The notes under the pieces: generated by a model
What the model saw: the letters and a program-made list of their open reading frames with translations, nothing else
The model's database searches: none
What the model was told of the DNA's origin: nothing
Source of the DNA: Planctomycetota bacterium
GTDB lineage: Bacteria; Planctomycetota; Planctomycetia; Gemmatales; Gemmataceae
Assembly (NCBI GenBank): GCA_016872605.1
Contig: VGZI01000054.1
Location: forward strand, 1 to 33,172
DNA: 33,172 nucleotides
Direction: 5' to 3'
Made by a program: the position numbers and the translations under genes
Part shown: in pieces, positions 23,068 through 31,020 of the stretch
How positions within the stretch are numbered: the stretch's first letter is position 1
Layout of the letters: each line of letters starts with the position of its first letter

Positions 23068-23261
23068 GGTCAACACCTCACTACAGGTCCGAGCGGCCCT
23101 CCCGCGTCACCCAGCGTGCCCGGGGATTCCGCTAATCATCCAGTGTAAAAGAACATCCGCCGCCTGTCATGGGAAAAATCATCTTCTTGCGAACCGGAAA
23201 GGTAAGCGACGGATTCTGACGGGCCCGTCGCGTACGCTTCCGGCTCGTAATTTGATGCCCG

Positions 23262-24353
23262 TCAAATATCCACCTTGAGCCGGGCTTCGTGAATCGTCGC
23301 GCCGCGATTGCGACAGGCGATCAACTCAGCGACGATGCTGACGGCGATTTCCGGCACCGTCTGAGATCCGATGTCGAATCCCAACGGTGCATGCACTTTT
23401 CCGAGGGCATCCTTCGAGATGCCGCGTGCCAGCAAGTCCTCGTAGATCAGCTTGATTTTTCGCATGCTGCCGATCATGCCCACATACCCGGCACGCGTGG
23501 TGGCGAGGTGAAATAGCGCCTCTTCATCATGGGCGTGGCCGCGCGTCACAATCAACGCGTAGGTCGACGGCGTGATCTCGGCGGCTAACTCGCTCAACAC
23601 GCGCCCGATGTCACCGACGATGTGCCGATTGGCGCTCGGAAATCGCTGAGCATTCGCGAACGCGGCCCGGTCGTCAACGACCCAGATATCGAAATCAACG
23701 TCGGCGCCAAGCTTGGCGACCGCCTGACCGACATGCCCGCCGCCCACGATCAACAGCGTGACCCGCGGCAAGATCGGCAGATACGCAATCCCATTCTGAT
23801 GCGACGGTTTGGGCCGCTTCTCCAGAAGCGGCAAGCCGCGACGCATCACCTCCGGCGGCGGGGCGTCGGCCAACTGGTCGATGACATTTCCCGCAGCGTC
23901 GAACAGATACCGGCTGCCGATCGGTACGTTGGCGGGTTCCGGCGAAATCACCACGGCTTCAGTGCAACCAGCTCCCGATTCGCTGATCGCGTGGAATCGC
24001 TCGTAGTACGATTCTAGTTGCTTGCGCGAGCAGCGCTGGATCGGGTCCGCCAGAATCGTCATGCGCCCGCCGCAAATGAGGCCGTCGTCCCAGCCGTAGT
24101 TGTCGTCCAGACAGAACGTCAAAACGTCGGTTTTCGCCTCGCCGTCGCCGGACAGCGTTTGCAGCGCCTGGCGTTTCACCTCGGCCTCGACGCAGCCGCC
24201 GCCCAGCGTGCCGACCTGGCGTCCGTCGGGAAAAACCAGCATCGCCGCCCCGGCCTTCTGCGGCGTGCTGCCACGCGTCTCGACGACGGAACAATAAACG
24301 CAATCGCGCCCTGCTCGCAGCGCTTGCGTCAACTCGGCAAGAATCTCACGCAT
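23262..24353 (-). CDS. XdhC/CoxI family protein
   Basis: A 363-residue member of the XdhC family. The N-terminal XdhC/CoxI domain shows STPQKAGAAMLVFPDGR followed by GTLGGGCVEAEV, the family signature. The C-terminal Rossmann domain has VTLLIVGGGHVGQAVAKLGA and later YVGMIGSMRKIK, typical of XdhC_C. XdhC proteins help insert the sulfurated molybdenum cofactor into xanthine dehydrogenase-type enzymes. No molybdenum hydroxylase or cofactor gene is in the window, so its client must be elsewhere. The ATG at 24353 puts the conserved VYCSVVETRGSTPQK segment at normal distance; the longer frame upstream runs into a palindromic repeat. Confidence 0.88.
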   Translation of the reverse strand: MREILAELTQALRAGRDCVYCSVVETRGSTPQKAGAAMLVFPDGRQVGTLGGGCVEAEVKRQALQTLSGDGEAKTDVLTFCLDDNYGWDDGLICGGRMTILADPIQRCSRKQLESYYERFHAISESGAGCTEAVVISPEPANVPIGSRYLFDAAGNVIDQLADAPPPEVMRRGLPLLEKRPKPSHQNGIAYLPILPRVTLLIVGGGHVGQAVAKLGADVDFDIWVVDDRAAFANAQRFPSANRHIVGDIGRVLSELAAEITPSTYALIVTRGHAHDEEALFHLATTRAGYVGMIGSMRKIKLIYEDLLARGISKDALGKVHAPLGFDIGSQTVPEIAVSIVAELIACRNRGATIHEARLKVDI

Positions 24354-24404
24354 GATCCCATGATACGGCACAGCAGGCCAGCTCGCAACGATGCGCTGCT
24401 GTAG

Positions 24405-24455
24405 CGGCAAGCTGCTAGCTTGCCGTAATCGCGGCACAAGCTAGCAGCTTGTGCC
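24405..24455. repeat. Paired palindromes GGCAAGCTGCTAGCTTGCC / GGCACAAGCTAGCAGCTTGTGCC
   Basis: Each half is itself palindromic (24406-24424 and 24433-24455) and the two also pair with each other (CAAGCTGCTAGCTTG with CAAGCTAGCAGCTTG), so a large cruciform is possible. It lies between the XdhC start and the end of the large cytochrome/dehydrogenase gene. Confidence 0.85.
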
Positions 24456-24472
24456 TACGGTAGACACGACAC

Positions 24473-27295
24473 TCACTTCCGCGCTTGCAAATACGCCAGC
24501 AGGTCGCGAATCTCCTGGTCTGTGAGTCGATCGACCAGCCCGTCCGGCATGATCGACGTCGTCAGCGGGCGTTGCTCGACGAGATCGCCGGTGCGGACCT
24601 TGAAGCGTTCCCCCTTGGCGTCGAGATAGGTGTACTCGTCAAGGTACGTGTGCAGCAGCATGCCGTTGCGCACTTTGCCGTCGGCGGTTTCGAGATGCCA
24701 GGCAACGTAATGCGGCGCGACGTTGGCCGACGGTTGCAGGATCGATTCGAGGATCGCCCGGCGTTCGACCCTGCCGATCGAGCTGAGGTCCGGACCGACA
24801 TCGGCGCCGCGCCCATCGATGCGATGGCATTTGGCGCAGCCCGCGAGCTTCGGATGAAAGAAGACGCGGGCGCCGGCGTCGGCGTCGGCTTTTCCGTCGA
24901 GCCGCTTCAGCCAGCCGTCGATGTCCTTGGTGGCGGGCCGGTCCTTGAAGAACTTATCCTTGCTTATGCGATTGACGAGGGGACTGGTTGCTTCGTCCAG
25001 TGGCAAGGCGTGTAGTTCCCCGAGGTCCATCACGGTGGTTGGAACGTCTACAAGCGTGCGCAATGCTTCGTCCCGCAATCGCGGCTCTTTTCCGCGGGCA
25101 AAACGATAGAGGTCATTACGATATTTCTGGGCGCGAGGTGACAGGCCCACAACCGCCCATGAACGCAACGACTCCGTTTCAGTGGGATCGGTCGCCATCG
25201 CGAGCAAGACATCGTCGCGTTTCGGACTCGAATGTTCGACCAGCGCCCGCACCGCTTCCATCTTCAATGCGGTATCGTCCGACTTCAGCAGCTTCATGAG
25301 CAAATCCACCGTCAGCTTCGGATGCGACGCCGGCACTTGCCGCAATAGCATCGGAAGCTGAGCGGCTGGCGTCTTGGCGTCGGCGAGGCGATTCACGAAG
25401 TAGTCGGCCAGGCTCTTCTCGTTGACCTCCTTGCCGTCGATGCGCGCAAGCGCGGTGGCACAGGCCATGTACATGCGAACGCTGAGCTTCGGGTCGGCCA
25501 TCAGCTTTTCGATGTCCTTGCGACGATCCTTCAACTTTTCGTCGGCGATCCATTTGACTGACATGAATCGAATCTCTTCATCGGCGTCCGACAAGAGCGG
25601 GCCGATGAAGATTCTCTCACCGATATTTGCCTTGGGAAGCATCTGTCTTAGTGCCAGCATGCCGCCAAGCCGACTGCGTGCCTCTTTGCTTTCCACAGTC
25701 TTGTGAAACACAAAAAAAGCATCGGGTTTTTTCGCGGCAAGTCGTTGAATCGCCGCACTGTAAAGGAATGGGTCCTTTTCGGAAAGAGCAGCAATCAGCA
25801 GTTTTTCGTCGTCGTGTGGGTCGAGCGATTGGATCCAGTCGCGGCGCAGACTGGCCGGCGATTTGTCCGTGATGATACCGTTCTTGAGCTCACCGCGCCG
25901 CACAAGCTCGCGCATCGCCATTTCCTGGATGCCAGGGTCAGTGCTCTTCTTGACGATGACTTCAAGAAATTGCGACGTTGGTTTGGAATCCTTGCTCTGG
26001 ATTAACGCATCGAGAGACGCAGAGGCAGGGCGGCCATCCCCGGCCCAGCGGTTGATGACATGGCCGCGGTTTGGTCCGTCATCGGCGAGCTTTTTCGCCG
26101 CTGCCTCTCGCAACGGCCAATGGTCGCTCAGCAGCGCCTCCTTCGGGTCGGCCGGTCGCTTGCGCTCGCGGCTGGTATCATCTTTCATGCGAACACGCCA
26201 GATCGCGCCTTTGCCGTGCAGGTTGTAGTTGCTCAGCACCCAGTCGCTGACGTAGAGCGAACCGTCCGGGGCGACGCACAGTCCCACCGGGCGAAAGTTG
26301 TTGCCGCCTTGCACGAACGGTTGCCGCTCGGCCTTGAACGACGCGCCGTGCGGGACGACCTTGTACAGTTCGACGCGGTGGTCGGCCCAGCTCGTCACCA
26401 TCAGCTTGCCGAGATACTCCTTGGGCAGCCCGTCCGATTCGTAGCTGAGGATTTCGCACGGGGCCTCGCCGACGCCGGTCATCATCGGCAACGTGCCGGG
26501 CAGCTCACCATGCCACGATTGAAACGGATGCCGGCCCGATCGCCCGTAGCAAAAGCGGTAGCCGTAATCGCCCCCTTCGACGACGTGCACCATTCGGCAC
26601 GGCGGCGACTGGTCCGGATCGTTGTCGACGCAGAACATGCGGCCATAGATGTCGCGACAGATGCCGAACGGATTCCAAAAACCGGTGGCGACACGGCGCA
26701 GCTTCTTGCCGTCCGCGGTGCAATGGAAGATGTGTCCGCCTTGCTCGTCGGTAATGGTCGTGCCGTCGGAACCGATCAGTTTGAAGTGAACGCCGAGGTT
26801 TTCGCCCATGCCGAAGGTGAGATCGCCCTTCGAGTCGAAGCAGAGTCCGGAGAGGCCGTTATGCGGATAGTTGCCTTTGGTTTCCATGTACACGATTCGT
26901 ACGGACTTCACGCCGTCCTTCGTTTCGTGCAGCCGCAGGATCTCGTTGCGCGTGGCAACGTAGACCGAGCCATCGGGATGCACGGCGAGGTCCATGGTGT
27001 GCTTCATACCTTCGAAGAAGATCGTCGGCTTGCTGCCCGGCTTGGACACATCGAATGCCAGGATGCGATCGTGCTTCGGCCCCTTGTAGTCCTTCGGCGC
27101 GAAGTGCGTGTGGCTCTCGATCACGAGGAGGCGTCCCTTGTGATCGAAATCGCACGAAACCGGATGCACGATGTCCGGGGCCTGCGCGACGAGTTCGACG
27201 ACGAGCCGCGCGTCGGCGACCTTGGGGATTTCGTGTTGGGCGAAAGCAGGGGAGGCGAGGCATACTGCGATACCAAGAACACAGAAGAATTTCAT
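24473..27295 (-). CDS. PVC-type membrane-bound dehydrogenase with HEAT repeats and heme c site
   Basis: A 940-residue exported protein of the Pirellula/Verrucomicrobium type. Domains in order: signal peptide (about residues 1-19); a beta-propeller like glucose/sorbosone dehydrogenases (to about 370), with PDGSVYVATRNEILRL and GENLGVHFKL blades; a region of alpha-helical HEAT repeats (about 390-780); a heme-binding domain with CAKCH at residues 820-824 followed by GADVGPDLSSIG. This class is believed to oxidise a sugar or alcohol and pass electrons to heme, but no member's reaction is established from sequence. A TSRERKRPADP stretch at about residues 370-380, in the join between propeller and helices, looks like translated dispersed repeat. 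GAGGG lies 7 bases before the ATG. It is divergent from the selenoprotein gene at 27533. Confidence 0.92.
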   Translation of the reverse strand: MKFFCVLGIAVCLASPAFAQHEIPKVADARLVVELVAQAPDIVHPVSCDFDHKGRLLVIESHTHFAPKDYKGPKHDRILAFDVSKPGSKPTIFFEGMKHTMDLAVHPDGSVYVATRNEILRLHETKDGVKSVRIVYMETKGNYPHNGLSGLCFDSKGDLTFGMGENLGVHFKLIGSDGTTITDEQGGHIFHCTADGKKLRRVATGFWNPFGICRDIYGRMFCVDNDPDQSPPCRMVHVVEGGDYGYRFCYGRSGRHPFQSWHGELPGTLPMMTGVGEAPCEILSYESDGLPKEYLGKLMVTSWADHRVELYKVVPHGASFKAERQPFVQGGNNFRPVGLCVAPDGSLYVSDWVLSNYNLHGKGAIWRVRMKDDTSRERKRPADPKEALLSDHWPLREAAAKKLADDGPNRGHVINRWAGDGRPASASLDALIQSKDSKPTSQFLEVIVKKSTDPGIQEMAMRELVRRGELKNGIITDKSPASLRRDWIQSLDPHDDEKLLIAALSEKDPFLYSAAIQRLAAKKPDAFFVFHKTVESKEARSRLGGMLALRQMLPKANIGERIFIGPLLSDADEEIRFMSVKWIADEKLKDRRKDIEKLMADPKLSVRMYMACATALARIDGKEVNEKSLADYFVNRLADAKTPAAQLPMLLRQVPASHPKLTVDLLMKLLKSDDTALKMEAVRALVEHSSPKRDDVLLAMATDPTETESLRSWAVVGLSPRAQKYRNDLYRFARGKEPRLRDEALRTLVDVPTTVMDLGELHALPLDEATSPLVNRISKDKFFKDRPATKDIDGWLKRLDGKADADAGARVFFHPKLAGCAKCHRIDGRGADVGPDLSSIGRVERRAILESILQPSANVAPHYVAWHLETADGKVRNGMLLHTYLDEYTYLDAKGERFKVRTGDLVEQRPLTTSIMPDGLVDRLTDQEIRDLLAYLQARK

Positions 27296-27474
27296 GGACT
27301 GGCCCTCATCGCATTTGGCGGGATGGCGTATTCCTACGCAATCGAACGATCCGCGGCGAGGCGAGCAAATGATAGCGCCGATTGACAGCCCGGCCCCAAC
27401 CGGCCGATTACGCGGCCCGGCTCGCTGATCAAGCGATTCTCGCCTGCCTTCACGGTTCTTTAAGAATCTGTCGC

Positions 27475-27480
27475 TACAAT
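27475..27480 (+). promoter_or_regulatory. Possible -10 element of the selenoprotein gene
   Basis: TACAAT matches the -10 consensus at five of six bases, 52 bases before the start codon. No good -35 hexamer lies at 16-18 bases; a GATTCT...AGAATC inverted repeat (about 27435-27440 with 27463-27468) overlaps that place and might be a regulator site, which is speculative. Confidence 0.35.
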
Positions 27481-27532
27481 TTAGCAGGATCCGTTTGTGG
27501 CGTGAACCGACTTTGACTTCGGAGATTGTTGC

Positions 27533-28774
27533 ATGTACTCTCGCTCTCTCTTGTTCGGAACACTACTTTGCACTCTGATCCTCGGCTCGGCCGCTCAGGG
27601 CCAGGGCAAGGCCAAAGGCAAGGGCAACAATATCGTCGCCATGCAGAACGGCTGGCTGTTCAGCTTCTCGGACGCCAAGCGTCAGGGCGCCGCGACCGGA
27701 AAGCCGATCATGGTGGTCATCCGCTGCGAGCCTTGAATTGACTGCCGCCAGTTTGACGCGCAGGTTGCGCGTCTCGAGAAGATCAAAGACGTTGCCAATT
27801 CCTTCATTCGCCTGCGTCTGACGCGCATCGAAGAGTACGATTTGAACCTCTTCGAGTTCGACTACGATTTGACGATGATGATTTTCTTCCTTGATCCAAC
27901 GGGGAAGAAGGTCTACGCCCGCTACGGCCAGCGCAACGGCGCCAGTGCCGACGCTTTGCAATCGCCCGATGGGCTGGCTCACACGATGAAGTCGGTGCTG
28001 GCGATGCACGCGAGCGCCGAGCCGAAGTTCGCGCCGCGCTCCAGCGAGCAGCCGCGCTACGTCCAGGATATTCAGGGCGCCAAAGCGCGTGGGTGCTTCC
28101 ATTGCCACAATGTCCGCGAGTCGCTCAATCGCGAGCTCAAGATCAAAGGGCAGTGGACCGCCGACAAGGCCTGGCACTTCCCGCTGCCCGAGAACATCGG
28201 CCTGACCATGGAAGTGAATCGCGGCAACGTAGTAGCCAAGGTGAAGCCGAAGACGCCGGCGGAAAAGGCGGGGCTTCAAAAAGGCGATCAACTGACATTC
28301 GCGGGCAACGTGCCGATCCACTCGATTGCTGATTTGCAGTACGCCCTCGAGCATCAACCAACCAACTTGGAGTTGAAACTTCGCTGGCTGCGCGAGAGCA
28401 AATTGCAGACGGCTGAATTAGCGCTGAGCGACGGCTGGCGCAAAGGGGACATCCGCTGGCGGCACTCGGTGCGCGGGTTGGTCCCGAATCTCTACCTGGG
28501 CGGGGCCAACCTCACTGCCGACGAGCGAACGAAACTCGGCCTGTCTGCAACGCAACTCGCCTTTCGCTTGAATACACCGCTTGGCGTCCGCGCCAAGGCC
28601 GCCGGATTCGAGCCCGGCGATATCGTCCTGGGCGTCGATGGAAAAATGCTCGATAACATGGACGACAACGGGTTCTACTATTGGCTGCAGGCTCAGTACC
28701 TTGTCGGAGACACCGTGCGTTTCGACATCGTTCGCCAAGGCAAACGGACGACCCAAACAGTCGCGATACGGTGA
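27533..28774 (+). CDS. Trx7/PDZ-type selenoprotein with CxxCH heme site; UGA recoded at residue 68
   Basis: A 413-residue protein if the in-frame TGA at 27734-27736 is read as selenocysteine. Order: signal peptide (residues 1-23); thioredoxin-like domain with RCEP-U-IDC (Cys65, Sec68, Cys71), so the TGA takes the first place of a redox CxxC motif; a CFHCH c-type heme site (188-192); two PDZ-like domains (about 225-300 and 350-413; KPKTPAEKAGLQKGDQL and AKAAGFEPGDIVLGVDGKM). The frame is open for 345 codons after the TGA and codes for conserved-looking domains, so this is not a pseudogene remnant. A SECIS-like hairpin follows. I recall this layout as the planctomycete family annotated Trx7/PDZ domain-containing (seleno)protein, with Cys in some members. 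GGAG lies 8 bases before the ATG. The exported location suggests a thiol or selenol redox role. Confidence 0.87.
27755..27773 (+). promoter_or_regulatory. Bacterial SECIS-like hairpin after the UGA
   Basis: A perfect 7-bp stem GACGCGC/GCGCGTC (27755-27761 with 27767-27773) closes a five-base loop AGGTT. The stem starts 18 bases after the TGA (27736), so the loop begins at +26 after it. Bacterial SECIS elements have a short apical loop with G and U that binds SelB, about 16-37 bases from the UGA. The sequence is also coding (DAQVAR). Confidence 0.75.
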
Positions 28775-28782
28775 CGCATGCT

Positions 28783-29838
28783 TTACGCGGCTAAACGGAC
28801 CGGCGCGATCGGCTCCAGCAAGCCCTGAGCGCACAACCATTCATGGGCTTCGGCGAGCGATTGGTCAACAGGCCGCGCCCGGAAGCCCAGCTCCGCTTCT
28901 GCGCGGGCCGATGAAAAGTGCCAGCAATGTCGGCTCATCCGCGCGAACTGCATCGACGGATACGGCTCGCGGCCGAGAATCGCGCCTCGCCATTCGCCGA
29001 ACCACGCCAGAGCGGTATTCATCCACACCGGCATGGAGAAACGCCAGCGCATCGACATGCCGCGCACGGCCGCCAGTTGAGAGGCGAATTCGCGGATCGT
29101 GAGGTTCTCGCCGCCGAGGATGTAACGGCGGCCGCGCTCGCCCCGCTCGGCGGCCAGCAAATGCCCGATCGCGACATCGCGCACATCGACAAAGTTCAGC
29201 GCTCCAGGCGGCAGGATCGGCATCTTTCGCTTCCAGAACCGCAGGCAGAATTTTCCCATCACCGAGTTCTCGTAATCGACCGGCCCAGTCAGATAGCCGG
29301 GATTTACGATGACCGCATCGACGCCGCGCTCGGCTGCGCCCCGCACCAACCCCTCCGCATTGCGCTTGGCATGGACATAGTCGACCTGGAAGTCGTGCAG
29401 GTTGAAGGGCGTCTCCTCGGTCAGCACTTCGCCATCGCTACTTGCGCCGATCGCCATGATGCTCGATGTGTGCACGAGCCGAGCATGAGGTGCGAGGGCG
29501 GCGACGACGTTTTGCGTGCCGAGCTGGTGAATCTCGTACATCGCCGCCAGGCCGGGGCCCCAGACCGCGATGTTCCCCGCGGCGTGGAAGACGACGTCGC
29601 AGTCGGCGACCGCATGGCGCAGGATCGTCGAATCACGCACGTCCCCGAAGACGCAATCGATCGATCGCATCGAATCGGCTAGCTCCTTGGCTCTGGGCGG
29701 CAGCCCGAAAATGCGCACATGCGGCGTCAGGTCCAGAAGTTGGCGCACCAGGTGCCAACCGAGAAACCCCGTCCCACCCGTGACACACACGCGTTTGTTC
29801 GCCCAGTATTCGCGATTGGGTAGCATAGCTATGTTCAT
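28783..29838 (-). CDS. NAD-dependent epimerase/dehydratase (extended SDR)
   Basis: A 351-residue extended short-chain dehydrogenase/reductase. Rossmann motif VTGGTGFLGWHLV (about residues 19-31), an HAAG cofactor strand, and the active-site YVHAKRNAE (Tyr-x3-Lys) preceded by LVHTSSIMAIG (Ser). Substrate unknown; sugar-nucleotide epimerases and dihydroflavonol/hopanoid-associated (HpnA-like) reductases share this layout. It resembles its neighbour at 29848-30843 in NPG/NPA, NFVDVRDVA and GGENLTIREFA-type stretches, so the two are tandem paralogues in one operon with only 9 bases between them. The start is ATG 29838 or 29826; neither has a strong ribosome binding site. Its stop is 8 bases from the stop of the convergent selenoprotein gene. 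Confidence 0.9.
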   Translation of the reverse strand: MNIAMLPNREYWANKRVCVTGGTGFLGWHLVRQLLDLTPHVRIFGLPPRAKELADSMRSIDCVFGDVRDSTILRHAVADCDVVFHAAGNIAVWGPGLAAMYEIHQLGTQNVVAALAPHARLVHTSSIMAIGASSDGEVLTEETPFNLHDFQVDYVHAKRNAEGLVRGAAERGVDAVIVNPGYLTGPVDYENSVMGKFCLRFWKRKMPILPPGALNFVDVRDVAIGHLLAAERGERGRRYILGGENLTIREFASQLAAVRGMSMRWRFSMPVWMNTALAWFGEWRGAILGREPYPSMQFARMSRHCWHFSSARAEAELGFRARPVDQSLAEAHEWLCAQGLLEPIAPVRLAA

Positions 29839-29847
29839 CCGTTGAAT

Positions 29848-30843
29848 TCATGCCGCGGCGGATGGCGACATCCAGAATGCGTAGGCGTCGGCCAGCGTCT
29901 GGCGCAGCGAGCGCGGTTGATAACCGAGTTCATAGCGAGCCTTGGCGTTGTCGTAGTAGAAGTACAGGCCCATGAGCGCGGCCTGGGCGGACGACAGGAT
30001 CGGGCGGCCGCGCTTCTGCTTGCGGTCCTCGATGTACCCGATCAACGGCGCAAGCGCGGACGGCAAGCAGAAACGCGGAAACGGTCGGCCCGCAGTCCGC
30101 GCCATCTCAGCGAAGAAGGCGTAATACGCCACGTTTTCACCCGACAGCAGATAGCGTTCCCCCGGTCGGCCACGCTCGGCAGCGAGGCGAATGCCCGATG
30201 CGACATCGCGGACATCGACGAAATTGTTGCCGCCGCCGAAATGAAACAGCAATCGGCGCTTCCAGAAGCGGCGCAACAAGGTCCCGAACTCGCTCTCGGT
30301 GAAATCGTCCGGCCCGATCACGCTGGCCGGGTTCACGACGACGACATCCATGTCGGAGCCGTTCGCTGCCAGGGCCGCCTCTTCCGCCCAGCGTTTCGTC
30401 GTCACATACGGCACGCGATAGTGTCCGAGATTCCACGTCGCGGATTCGTCGAGCGGCGTCGGCGTCTCCAGCGCACCGACGGCGACGATCGAGCTGACAT
30501 GGACGAACCGCCGAACGCCCGCGTGCCGCGACGCTTCGAGGAGATTGCGCGTGCCCTGAACATTGACCCGGAAATAGGTGTCCCATTCGTTCGTGAAGCC
30601 CACGGCACCGGCCGCGTGGACGACGATTTCCATCCCGGCAAGCTGTCGGTGCAGGTCGTCCACATCGTCGAGCGAAGTTGGTCGGCAGTCGATTCCATCC
30701 GCTCGAAGATGCTGCACGTTCGACGTCGCGCGAACGAGTGCGCGGACGGAGGCGCCATGGCGATGCAGTTCCCGGGCCGCGTGCAGCCCGACAAATCCGG
30801 TCGCCCCGGTGACCGCGATATTTCGTCTCTGCCAGAAGGACAT
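29848..30843 (-). CDS. NAD-dependent epimerase/dehydratase (extended SDR), paralogue of the next gene
   Basis: A 331-residue extended SDR. Rossmann motif VTGATGFVGLHAA (about residues 11-23), a VVHAAGAVG strand, HVSSIVAVGA with the catalytic Ser, and YVTTKRWAEEA (Tyr-x3-Lys). The substrate domain contains NFVDVRDVASGIRLAAERG, shared with the neighbouring paralogue. These enzymes use NAD(P) to epimerise, reduce or dehydrate sugar nucleotides or related compounds; which one is unclear. ATG 30843 begins the conserved fold after four residues and GGGGGT lies upstream; a longer GTG-type frame from 30900 is formed by a palindromic repeat. The gene is first in a two-gene minus-strand operon, and its promoter region contains the 30857-30912 inverted repeat. 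Confidence 0.9.
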   Translation of the reverse strand: MSFWQRRNIAVTGATGFVGLHAARELHRHGASVRALVRATSNVQHLRADGIDCRPTSLDDVDDLHRQLAGMEIVVHAAGAVGFTNEWDTYFRVNVQGTRNLLEASRHAGVRRFVHVSSIVAVGALETPTPLDESATWNLGHYRVPYVTTKRWAEEAALAANGSDMDVVVVNPASVIGPDDFTESEFGTLLRRFWKRRLLFHFGGGNNFVDVRDVASGIRLAAERGRPGERYLLSGENVAYYAFFAEMARTAGRPFPRFCLPSALAPLIGYIEDRKQKRGRPILSSAQAALMGLYFYYDNAKARYELGYQPRSLRQTLADAYAFWMSPSAAA

Positions 30844-30856
30844 CGGGTGACCCCCG

Positions 30857-30912
30857 CCGCTTGCGGTTTTTCGCTCGCTCTGCGCGGCCGGCGAGCGCAA
30901 AGCCGCAAGCGG
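30857..30912. repeat. Palindrome CCGCTTGCGGTTTTTCGCTCGC with 22-base arms
   Basis: Arms 30857-30878 and 30891-30912 match at 20 of 22 bases. It lies between the divergent SDR and tyrosyl-tRNA synthetase genes, where it could affect the promoters. The arm core is shared with 18328-18379, and the CGCTCGC part with 15139-15199. Confidence 0.88.
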
Positions 30913-30956
30913 GAAAATAGCCGCGGATTGGCGAAAAAGTCAAGATCGGTAGCATC

Positions 30957-30985
30957 TTGACCTGTTCCGGGCAAAGCGCTAGGCT
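30957..30985 (+). promoter_or_regulatory. Sigma-70-like promoter of tyrS
   Basis: TTGACC and TAGGCT are separated by 17 bases, 35 bases before the start codon at 31021. No T-box or other leader structure for tRNA sensing is seen, and the leader would be too short for one. Confidence 0.5.
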
Positions 30986-31020
30986 TTCCAGATCGATTAC
31001 GCTCAAAGGATACACTCAAC

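Noticed and set aside
26060..27385. Plus-strand open frame of about 441 codons
   Set aside because: Antisense to the beta-propeller of the large dehydrogenase gene; no domain features.
27533..27736. A separate 67-residue gene ending at the TGA
   Set aside because: It would be a signal peptide plus half a thioredoxin domain, and the same frame continues the domain directly after the TGA.
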